Of a stretch of DNA of 64,000 nt, positions 55,701-64,000 are shown piece by piece. This DNA comes from Thermothielavioides terrestris NRRL 8126 (Eukaryota; Ascomycota; Sordariomycetes; Sordariales; Chaetomiaceae). Made by a program: the position numbers and the translations under genes. The notes under the pieces were generated by a model. The model saw nothing but the letters and a program-made list of their open reading frames with translations. It was not told where the DNA came from and ran no database searches. The stretch is from the NCBI RefSeq assembly GCF_000226115.1, contig NC_016460.1, positions 1 to 64,000 on the forward strand. The letters run 5' to 3'. Every line of letters starts with the position of its first letter. Position 1 is the first letter of the stretch.

Positions 55701-58700
55701 GGCGTGTACGACGCCTGCAAGGTCTTCCGTGCCCACCTGAACGAGTGCGACGCCGTGTGTGTTGCTCTGGGCAAGGCCGGCAGCATCTTCCCGGGCATCT
55801 TCCAGCGGGAGCCGATCAGTGATCCCGTCAAGCTGCAGACGATGCTGTTCGCCACGCAGTACGCGTGCGCCCGCAGCTGGATGGACTGCGGCGTCGAACC
55901 CGTGGCCGTTGTGGGCCACAGCTTTGGCGAGCTCGTTGCCCTGTGCATCTCGGGCGTGCTTTCGCTGCGCGATGCCTTGAAGATGGTGATTGGGCGCGCG
56001 GCCGTGATCCGTGAATCGTGGGGCCCGGAAAAGGGCGCCATGATGGCTGTCGAGGGCGACCAGCAGCTTGTCGAGAGCCTTTTGGCCGCTTCTGGCTCCG
56101 GAGCTACCATCGCCTGCTTCAATGGGCCGCGGAGCTTCACGCTGGCCGGCACGGCCGCCGAGATTGACGCCGTGGCCGAGACTCTGAACAAGCGGGGCGA
56201 GTTCTCCGGGGTGCGGTTCAAGCGACTCAACGTCACCAACGCCTTCCACTCCACGCTGGTCGAGCCCTTGATCCCGCAGTTGATCGAGGTCGGCGAAGAA
56301 TTGACCTTCCACGAACCACGCATTCCGCTCGAGATGGCGACCGAGGTCCGCGCGTCCGGCAAGCTCACCGGCCGGTACGTGGCGGACCACATGCGCAAGC
56401 CCGTCTACTTCAACCACGCAGTTCGCCGCCTCGCTCAGCAATACCCGTCCTGCGTCTTCCTCGAGGCGGGCTCCAACTCCACCATCACAAACATGGCGAG
56501 CCGCGCCCTGGAGTCGCCCAAGGCCTGCCACTTCCAGCCTGTCAACATTACAAGCGACGGCGGTAACGGTCTCTCCTCGCTCACCAACGCCACGCTCAGC
56601 CTCTGGAGGGAAGGTCTGCGGACGACTTTCTGGCCTCACCACCGCACACAGACGTACGAGTACGCACCACTCCTGCTGCCGCCGTACCAGTTCGAGAAGT
56701 CGCGCCACTGGCTGGAGATGAAGGCGCCGCCCCGTGGCGCCTTGCCGGGCAGCGAGTCAGCCACAGGCAAAGCCGAACCGGAGACCCCTCAGGGCCTCTT
56801 CTCCTTTGTCGGATACCAGGACAAGGCCCAGCGCTCGGCACGCTTCCGCATCAACACTGCGACGCGCGAATACCTGGACCTCGTCTCCGGGCACCTCATC
56901 GCCAAGACGGCGGCCATCTGCCCGGCCACGCTAATCGTGGACATGGCCATCGAGGCGCTCACCGGGCTGCGGCCCGAGCTGTCCCCGGCGCGGGGCGACA
57001 TGCATCCCCAGATTCACGAGGTGCGCAACCAGGCGCCGATCTGCATCGACGAGTCGCGGACCGTCCTGCTGGACTTCGACGCGGCCGACGCGGCGTGCCG
57101 CACGTGGGACTGGAAGATCAGCAGCTCGAGCCCCAGCAAGGGCGCCGCCATGGTGCACGTCACCGGCCGTCTCGTGTTCGTGCCCGCCAGCGCCGACACC
57201 GAGCTGCGGGCCGAGTTCAAGCGCTACGAGCGGCTGACCGGCGGCCACCGGCACTGCGCCAACGTCTTGGAGGCCGCGGTCGCCGACGACGTGATGCACG
57301 GGGCCCGCAGCATCTACCGCGCCTTCGCCGACGTGGTCGACTATGCCGAGCCGTACCGCGGGCTCCAGCGGCTCGTGGGCAGGGGCCAGGAGTCGGCCGG
57401 CCGCGTGGTCAAGAAGCACGCGGGCAAGACGTGGCTGGACACGCACCTGTCCGACTGCTTCAGCCAGGTCGCCGGCATCTGGGTGAACTGCATGACTGAC
57501 TGCAGCCCCGACGACATGTACATTGCGACGGGCTTTGAGAAGTGGCTGCGCTCGCCCGTCCTGGGTCCGGATTACGTCCGGCCCGAGACGTGGGATGTGC
57601 TTGCCTGCCACCAGAAGGAAGCCGGCAAGCTGTTCCTCAGCGACGTGTTTATTTTTGATGCCGTCAATGGGAACCTGGTTGAGGCCATTCTCGGCATCAA
57701 CTACCACGGCGTCAGCAAGCTCTCCATGAGCAAGACGCTCGCCAGGCTCACTCCCGGACTGTCGAGCGAGGGGGCAAACAGCAGCGTCGCGGATCGGACC
57801 TCGGCAGCAGCTGTCCCGGTTGGTACTGCAAGCGCCGACGATGTAACTAAGGGAACTGGCGAGCTCGGGGCTGCTCCCGCGGATAAGAGCGCTGGGAAGA
57901 CGAAGGCCGCTCGGCCCGAAATAGATGTGGCAGGCAAGATCCGCATCATTCTCGCCGACATCTCCGGGCTGGAGCCAAGCGAGATCAAGGACGACGCCGG
58001 ACTGGCCGACATCGGCATCGACTCGCTCATGGGCATGGAGCTGGGACGCGAGATGGAGGGTGTCTTCAAGACGCCGCTGATGAGCGACGAGCTGGCGCAG
58101 GTCACCACGTTCCGCGAGCTGGTGGCCCATGTCTCGGGCGTCCTGGGCCTGACGCCCGGGGAGGATCAGGAGTCAGATGAGCTCGGTGACGGGGCCGGCG
58201 ACGACAGCACGGTCTCTCAGAGCGGAGCCGAGACGCAATTCAGTACGCCGACCGGCGCCTCGACACCGCCTCCGGCCGAAGCAGACAAAGAGCTGAAACC
58301 GACCCTTTCAGACTTGAACTTGGCTAGCGGCCAAGCAGCGAGCGGCGAGCTGCGCCTGCCCCCCGAAGCCGTCTTTGAGGCTTTCGAGGAGGTCAAGAAG
58401 CTGACAGACCAGTTCATTGCCGACTACCGCTGCGCCGACTACATGAACACGGCGATGCCGAAGCAGACACAGCTCTGCGTTGCCCTCGCCGTCGAGGCGT
58501 TTGAGCAACTTGGCTGCCCGCTGGCATCGGCCCGGGCGGGCACTATCCTGCAGCGCATCGAGCATCGGCCCGAGCATGCGCGTCTCGTCGAGTGGCTGTA
58601 CCAGGTGCTGGAGCACGAGGCCCGGCTCGTCGACGTATCGCCCGCCACGGGGGTCATCACCCGCACCGCGGTCGCGGCGCCCGCCACGTCCAGCGAAGCG

Positions 58701-60803
58701 ATCCTCGCCGAGCTGCTCCCGGCATATCCAGACCACGAGTGGGCCAACCGGCTCACCTACTTCGCCGGCCGCCGGCTCGCTGAGGTGCTGCGAGGCGAGC
58801 AGGACGGCATCAAGCTGATCTTCGGCACCGACGAGGGCCGGGAGCTGGTGACGGGTCTGTACGGGGACAGCCTGCTGAACAAACTCGCCAACGTGCAGAT
58901 GCAGCACATCCTGGAGCGGTTGGTGGGCAAGCTCGAGAAGCCGTTCCCGGGTCCGCTGAAGGTCATGGAGCTCGGGGCGGGCACCGGCGGGACCACCAAG
59001 GGCCTGGTCCCGCTCCTGGACAGGCTCGGGGTGCCGGTCGAGTACACCTTCACCGACCTGTCGGCGTCCTTCGTGGCAGCCGCGCGCAAGAAGTTCTCGA
59101 AGCAGTACCCGTTCATGAAGTTCCGCGTGCACGACATCGAGAAGGAACCGGCGGCGGACCTGCTCGGGACCCAGCACATCGTCGTCGCGAGCAACGCCAT
59201 CCACGCGACGCGCAGTCTCGCGACCTCGGTGACCAACATCCGCAAGGCCCTGCGCCCGGACGGCTTCCTGATGATGCTCGAGATGACGGAGCCGCTGTGC
59301 TGGGTCGATATGATCTTCGGCCTGTTCGAGGGCTGGTGGCTGTTTGACGACGGGCGACGCCACGCCATCGCGCACCAGTCCCGCTGGCGGGCCGATCTGG
59401 AAGCCGCCGGCTACGGCAGGATCGACTGGACCGACGGCTGGAGGCCCGAGACGGAAATCCAGCGTGTCTTCGTCGCCCAGGCCTCGGTGCAGCCCGGCTT
59501 CTCCACGCAGCCCACCCCGATGACGTTCGAGCCGCCGCGCCGCGCCCTGGAGACCTTGAGCAACGCGCAAAAGCTCCAGCTCGACGCATATGTGAGCACG
59601 TATACGCAAGGCTTCGAGCCACCGACGGCCAGCGACGCAGCCGCGGCGGGAGATGACGGCGTGGTTGTCGCCGTCACGGGCGCCACCGGATCTTTGGGCG
59701 CGCATCTGGTCGCCCACCTCGCGTCGCTCCCCACCGTCAAGACCGTCTACTGTCTGAACCGCCGGAGCACCACGGCCGAGCCCACAGAGAGACAGCTTGA
59801 GGCATTCACCTCGCGCGGTATCCAGATCAGCCGCGAAACCGTCGCCGCCAAGCTCCGCGTCGTCGTGGTGGACTCGGCAAAGCCGAAGCTGGGTCTGGAC
59901 GCGGATGCGTACCGCGACTTAGTGCAGAGCGTCACCCACATTGTGCACAACGCGTGGCCCATGACGGGCAAGCGGCCCGTCTCGGGTCTCGAGGCGCAGT
60001 TCCACGTCATGAGGAACCTCATCGACCTGGCGCGAGACGCGGCGAGCTGCCGGCCCGAAGAGGCGAGCATCACGTTCCAGCTCATCTCGTCCATCGCCGT
60101 GATGGGCCACTACTCGCTGGTCGACGGCAACGGCCGCTTCGCGCCCGAGGTGCGCGCCGCGGCGCACCATCTTCTCCCCAACGGCTACGCGCAGGCCAAG
60201 TGGGTGTGCGAGCGCATGCTTGACGAGACGCTGCACCGGTATCCGGCGCGGTTCCGGCCCATGGTGGTGCGGCCGGGCCAGATCGCGGGCAACTCGACCA
60301 GCGGCTACTGGAACCCCGTGGAGCACCTCAGCTTCCTGGTCAAGAGCTCGCAGACGCTCCGGGCGCTGCCGGCCCTGCGCGGGGACGTGTGCTGGACGCC
60401 GGTGGACCGCGTGGCGGGCGCGGTGGCGGACCTGCTCCTGCTGGACGCCAGCGTGCGGCCGCACCCGGTCTACCACATCGACAACCCCGTGCGGCAGCCG
60501 TGGGAGCAGCTGCTGCCCGTGCTGGGGCGGGAGCTGGGCGTGCCGCCGCAGAACGTGATTGGCTTCGACGAGTGGGTGCGGCGCGTGCGGCGGTTCCCGG
60601 GCGCCGTCGACGACAATCCCGCGGCGCGGCTGATCGACTTCCTGGACGACAACTTTGTGCGCATGAGCTGCGGCGGCCTGCTGCTCGAGACGCGCAACGC
60701 CTGCGAGCACTCGCCCACGCTGCGCGCCGTGGGGCCGGTTGGCGAGGAGCTGGTGAAGAGATACGTCGATTGGTGGAAGGAGACTGGGTTCTTACATCGT
60801 TGA
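52712..60803 (+). CDS. Non-reducing polyketide synthase SAT-KS-AT-PT-ACP-CMeT-R
   Basis: The core enzyme, 2670 aa in two exons (52712-53398 and 53478-60803; 79-bp intron, phase 0, joining FPE to SYVSVAYDENR). SAT: C155 in GFCTG and H274 in GRFH. KS from about 415: C578 (SACSSS), H713, H754. AT: S1044 in GHSFGE. PT: H1368 (GHLIAKTAAICP) and D1555. A single ACP: S1745 in GIDSLMG. CMeT: ELGAGTGG at 2060-2067. The reductive release domain R starts near 2290 (TGATGSLG), with Y2466/K2470. All catalytic residues are present. It should accept a starter acyl chain, extend it with malonyl-CoA, add SAM-derived methyl groups, cyclise and release an aldehyde by NADPH reduction. The order and release mode match the NR-PKSs of azaphilone, citrinin and sorbicillin pathways. 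A starter from a reducing PKS or FAS is possible, as is acetyl. Confidence 0.97.
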
Positions 60804-61069
60804 GTCTTTGGGGGGGTCACAGTTTGATTGATTCAGGAGTTGGCAGGTCTGGAGAGGTTTTCCGAGTTTGCACTGTAAATGTTACGTGTGGAGGGCTGTG
60901 CTGTGGGAGATCACAACCTGGAAGATTGCGCGAATGTACGGAATACCTAGGTAGGTTAGTCATCAAATTCTGCCTGGCTCGCTTCCTGTTTTTCAGCAAG
61001 AGCCTCACACCAAATAGCGCGGGTGCGGTACCCTGGGTGCTACCCCCCCCAACCAAGTTGCGTTCAATG
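60804..61069. other. PKS 3' flank with one arm of a direct repeat
   Basis: 3' flank of the PKS. At 61035-61069 it carries GGGTGCTACCCC... that is repeated in similar form at 61297-61330 on the far side of the dispersed element. Confidence 0.5.
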
Positions 61070-61296
61070 TGTTGGAACCACTGCGCAGGATCAGCTTGGA
61101 TAAAGCTGTCACGATGCGGGCGCTCAACAGGAGATGTGTTCAAGTGGTGTCGAAGGTGGTGTATTGAGGGAAGATTGCAGAAGAGAGGGCGCAGGTTGGG
61201 CGGCCGCTGTGCGCCTGGCCTGGTGGATCCTAATCTCGGTATGCCGGCCCGGGTTGCCGCCCGGGCCGTGGCCGAATCATGGTCCCGGTTCTGACA
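61070..61296. mobile_element. Dispersed repeat, copy 2
   Basis: A 227-bp relative of the 7072-7297 element, same orientation, TGTTGGAACC start and GGTTCTGACA end. It is more diverged in the middle (CAAGTGGTGTCGAAGG where copy 1 has CACGTGGTGTTGAACG). It is flanked by a roughly 35-bp imperfect direct repeat (61035-61069 and 61297-61330). Confidence 0.7.
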
Positions 61297-61599
61297 GGGT
61301 GCTCCCCCCGACCAAGCGTTGTTCAAACTTCAATGCATTTAACGCTGTTCCATCTCAAGCATTTGACACTCCGACAGCACAATGAAGCAATTTCCGGTGC
61401 TTCACTGGTTCTGTATCTGTCAAGAGAACTCGGAGCTGTTCGCGCAAAAGGTTCCCGTCTCTCGGGATGCTCCTCTAGTAAGTGATACCGGTTGAGGTAA
61501 GCCAGGGAGGCGCTCCTGAAGCAAAGGTATGCATACAATGCAGGGAATCATGATATTCTCTCAAACCTAACCAACCACATTTTCCTCGACATCTATTGT
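61297..61599. other. Convergent spacer
   Basis: Between the PKS and the serine hydrolase, which converge here. Holds the right arm of the direct repeat, and nothing else is supported. Confidence 0.5.
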
Positions 61600-62520
61600 C
61601 TAACTTCTCGCTGCTTCGGCCCTCGCAGCGACGCCTGTCGCTTGCGCAACATGTAAGATCTCCGACACAACCGCCTCGACATCGCCGGTCCTGATGGGCA
61701 CGCGATGGTCGCCGTCCCACTCGACGAGCCGAGTGCTTCCGCTCCCGCAGCACCGGTAGAGAAGCTCCCTGTGCATTGCAAGTCCCGGATCCCGCAATCC
61801 GTGGACGTGGATAGTCGGCAGCCACAAGAGGCCCGGCACCTCGAGTTTCATGTCCGGCCCTACGGCTACTAACGGTCCTCGCCCCGCAAGCAGCACGGCA
61901 AAACGCAAGTCGGTCATCATCGCCGTCGTCGTCTGCCCTACCCAACCGTCCGCAAACCCATCTCGGCTCGTTTCTGCCGCCCAGCCGTCCCACTCCCGGC
62001 CTTGCGACCGTCGACGCTGGACTAGTTTCTGGCCCTGCTGCTGCCTCCTCCACAACAGGCTCGCCGCCATCCTGGCTCCCTGGCTGAACCCCAGCAGGCC
62101 GACCCACCGCCCCGTGGCGCCGGCCTTGTCGTCCTCACGCATGGCTGCCTCAAGGCATCGGTCAATGTGCTGGGCGGCGGCCGTGTCGATGTCGTCGACA
62201 AAGGCCGCCGGTCCTTCGCCGCCACCGGGAGCGGGCGGCAGCCAGCTCCGGAAGGGCCCCCAAGCCGCATAGACCGACTCGACGTCTGGGCCGGGCCGGC
62301 TCGGAAACGGTGCGTCGGCGAAGACGAGACGGAACGAGGATGCCAGGCGCGCACGGAGCACGCGGCACTGCGCGCGGAAGATGCGTGCGTTGGTGCCGCC
62401 GCCGTGGAGGCAGAGAATCCTCGGGAGGTGCAGCGTCGGATCGGGAGCCTGCCCGTGTGGGACGGCATCCCTGGTTCTTGGCGCCGGCCCAGGTACTCTT
62501 GCCTGTGTCTGCTGAACCAT
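61600..62520 (-). CDS. FSH1-type serine hydrolase
   Basis: An alpha/beta-hydrolase of the FSH1 family, single exon, 306 aa. LCLHGGGTNARIF (oxyanion region) lies near 36-48. The nucleophile is S146 in GFSQG, the acid is D244 (GLRDPG) and the base H272 (GDHRVP). The frame is open upstream to 62841, but the ATG at 62520 gives the normal family start. A partner hydrolase of this kind sits beside most methylating, reductive-release NR-PKSs (CitA, AfoC and MrPigG roles), where it is thought to edit or help free the polyketide chain. There is a Gln/Arg-rich insert near 159-175. It converges with the PKS. Confidence 0.92.
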   Translation of the reverse strand: MVQQTQARVPGPAPRTRDAVPHGQAPDPTLHLPRILCLHGGGTNARIFRAQCRVLRARLASSFRLVFADAPFPSRPGPDVESVYAAWGPFRSWLPPAPGGGEGPAAFVDDIDTAAAQHIDRCLEAAMREDDKAGATGRWVGLLGFSQGARMAASLLWRRQQQGQKLVQRRRSQGREWDGWAAETSRDGFADGWVGQTTTAMMTDLRFAVLLAGRGPLVAVGPDMKLEVPGLLWLPTIHVHGLRDPGLAMHRELLYRCCGSGSTRLVEWDGDHRVPIRTGDVEAVVSEILHVAQATGVAARAEAARS

Positions 62521-63159
62521 TGATGAATGTGGTGACCGCCGAAGAGGGATGGTGGGCGGTGTGATGAGAGAACCGCGGTAGGAAGGCTGCTTGCACAGGC
62601 GCGTAGGTGGGTACGTAGAAAAGGGGGACGCTGACGCAGTCGCAGCCGGAACACGGGAGATGGCAATGCAATGGATACCTAAGGTAAGATGATCAAGTAA
62701 AACAGCAGACCGAGTACATGTGAGCTGAACCACCCAACAACAGATCCCTCTCCCCTTAAACCCCCCACTCCCCCCTCTTACCCACACAAGCCTGCTTGGT
62801 CTAAGAAATGGTTGCTGCCGGACAATTACATCAAAGTTCAAGTTACCTGCCTTGTACGAAAGTATGGTTCTGGTCCCTCCGAGAATGGCGCCAAGAGAAG
62901 TGGGAAAAAAAATGGGAGAAAGGCCGCCGGGGGGTTGGCTCGGGGTAAAGACTCGGAGTACGAGTTTTGTTCCGCCGAAAGTCCAGAGTCAGATTAGCAC
63001 CGAGCAGACGGGTATTCTTAGAAATCAAGTGGACGAGGTCAATGACAGCTCCAGCCCTGCGCAGTTCAATCTATCGGCTTCGGTCCGAGCCAGTCCCCTG
63101 GACTTGGTTACTCTGGTTGCATCCAGTTCTCTGGGTACCTGCTACGCGCCCCTAGGCTG
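62521..63159. other. Spacer between hydrolase and acyltransferase
   Basis: Promoter side of the hydrolase gene. Contains C-rich runs near 62760-62780. Frames are short and without domains. Confidence 0.5.
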
Positions 63160-64000
63160 CTACATCGTATCCACATGCAGTTCCTTTAACAAAACACTCT
63201 CCACAAGACGCAGCATCTCGGCCATGTACTCAGCGTCGTAAAACGCCTCGTTGTAGACGAAGTGGAACTCGATCCGCCCCCTGAACGTCCAGAGAAACAA
63301 GTATGTCTCCTGGGCGAGACACTCCACCCCAAGGGACAGGTCGAGCACCTCCAGCACGTGTCCATTTGCACCGTCGGCGCCTTCGCCACCGGTGCTCGGC
63401 TCGCTGCCGTGCGTGCTCGTGACGGGCCGCGCCGGCGCCACCAGCTGCTCGGCGTCGTCGACAGCCGATATATCAATCTCGCTGCGCGGCGGCGGGGCCT
63501 TGCCTGCCCCGGCACCAGCACCGGTGGCCGCCGCTAGCGCTTGAAACCGCTCGAGCGCCTCAGCGGCGTACTGCCGGCGCGCGATCAGGAAATCGCTGCT
63601 CAGGCCCGCCGCGTAGAGCGCCTCGTACTGCGCCGCGTGATCCTGCCACGTCTGTGCGTCAGACACCCGCGCAAAGTACCCGCCCGTGTACAGCCCGGCG
63701 GCATGCCGCGGGGAATTGGGGGCCAGGCTGGGGATGTACGGGCGCAGGGTGAAGCGCATTGTGGAGGTGTAGTACTGCTCTTGCTGCTGCGGCTGAGCCA
63801 ACGACGGCGCGTCCGCCCCGTCGCCCACGGTGGCTACTGGTGCCGGTGGCGCCTTGCGCTCGGCCGCGAGGAAGTTAGCGGCGGCAAGGGAGGCGTGCAC
63901 GGCCGCGCGCAGCCGCAGACCGCGGGCTTCGCAAGCCGCCAGGACCGCCTTGGTAGCGGGCTCGGCCAGGGTGCGCCGGACGCCACGCGTGCCCCCAGGC
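63160..64000 (-). CDS. Acyltransferase, Tri3/condensation-like, 5' end outside window
   Basis: A frame open from the window edge to a stop at 63160 (about 279 codons visible). No ATG start is seen: the protein continues beyond base 64000. The visible part has ARGLRLRAAVHASLAAANFL near the edge, RFTLRPYIP, then GLYTGGYFARV, and a C-terminal LYLFLWTFRGRIEFHFVYNEAFYD-like stretch (63235-63320). This is the pattern of the 15-O-acetyltransferase (Tri3) / alcohol-acetyltransferase branch of the condensation superfamily. The catalytic HxxxD would be in the missing N-terminal half. It is a second acyltransferase type in the same cluster. The loop at about 63370-63530 is Gly/Ala-rich. Confidence 0.8.
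   Translation of the reverse strand, partial: PGGTRGVRRTLAEPATKAVLAACEARGLRLRAAVHASLAAANFLAAERKAPPAPVATVGDGADAPSLAQPQQQEQYYTSTMRFTLRPYIPSLAPNSPRHAAGLYTGGYFARVSDAQTWQDHAAQYEALYAAGLSSDFLIARRQYAAEALERFQALAAATGAGAGAGKAPPPRSEIDISAVDDAEQLVAPARPVTSTHGSEPSTGGEGADGANGHVLEVLDLSLGVECLAQETYLFLWTFRGRIEFHFVYNEAFYDAEYMAEMLRLVESVLLKELHVDTM

Noticed and set aside
1..64000. CRISPR arrays, rRNA genes, bacterial-type operons
   Set aside because: No spaced identical repeats with unique spacers, no rRNA-like sequence, and the genes are intron-bearing eukaryotic ones.

Overview
The window reads as the left end of a filamentous ascomycete chromosome. It opens with about 27 CCCTAA telomere units. An AT-rich block follows that looks mutated by RIP (repeat-induced point mutation, a fungal C-to-T process acting mainly at CpA). 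Beyond about 3.8 kb the DNA is GC-rich, with short GT-AG introns of about 45-190 bp, Zn2Cys6 regulators, a GH10 xylanase and large secondary-metabolism genes. A Sordariomycete, perhaps Chaetomiaceae-like, fits, but this is inference from style and not a species call. Several ORFs used as exons here do not begin with ATG; I rebuilt exon joins by hand from splice signals, reading frame and protein-family continuity.

Layout. 0-3.8 kb: telomere, a short spaced subtelomeric motif and RIP-degraded coding relics. 4.4-17.8 kb: an intact DHA1 MFS transporter, a collapsed non-reducing PKS relic (SAT-KS fused to the tail of a TE), a DHA2 MFS transporter divergent from a Zn2Cys6 factor, an FAD monooxygenase and a small conserved protein. 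This looks like a dying aromatic-polyketide cluster whose accessory genes are still open. 19-29 kb: a LanC-like protein, a GH10 endoxylanase, a truncated and frameshifted paralogue of the first MFS gene, a possible small secreted protein and a DHA1 drug/H+ antiporter.

30-64 kb: a dense polyketide cluster. It holds a zinc-independent medium-chain (enoyl) reductase, two paralogous FAD-linked oxidases, an eight-exon DHA2 transporter, an SDR, a cytochrome P450, an HxxxD acyltransferase, a second Zn2Cys6 factor, a 2670-residue non-reducing PKS (SAT-KS-AT-PT-ACP-CMeT-R), an FSH1-type serine hydrolase and a Tri3-like acyltransferase running off the window edge. A methylating NR-PKS with reductive release, next to an FSH1 hydrolase, FAD oxidases, acyltransferase, trans-acting reductase and MFS, is the gene set of azaphilone/citrinin/Monascus-pigment-type clusters. 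The likely scheme: the PKS makes a C-methylated aromatic aldehyde, the hydrolase assists release or editing, oxidases and the P450 modify the ring and side chain, reductases set the side chain, acyltransferases attach an acyl group, and the MFS exports the product. No highly reducing PKS or fatty acid synthase is visible, so the source of any second acyl chain is unknown.

Repeats frame the accessory DNA: a related 226-bp element lies at 7.07 kb and 61.07 kb, and a MITE-like inverted-repeat element lies at 18.6 kb.
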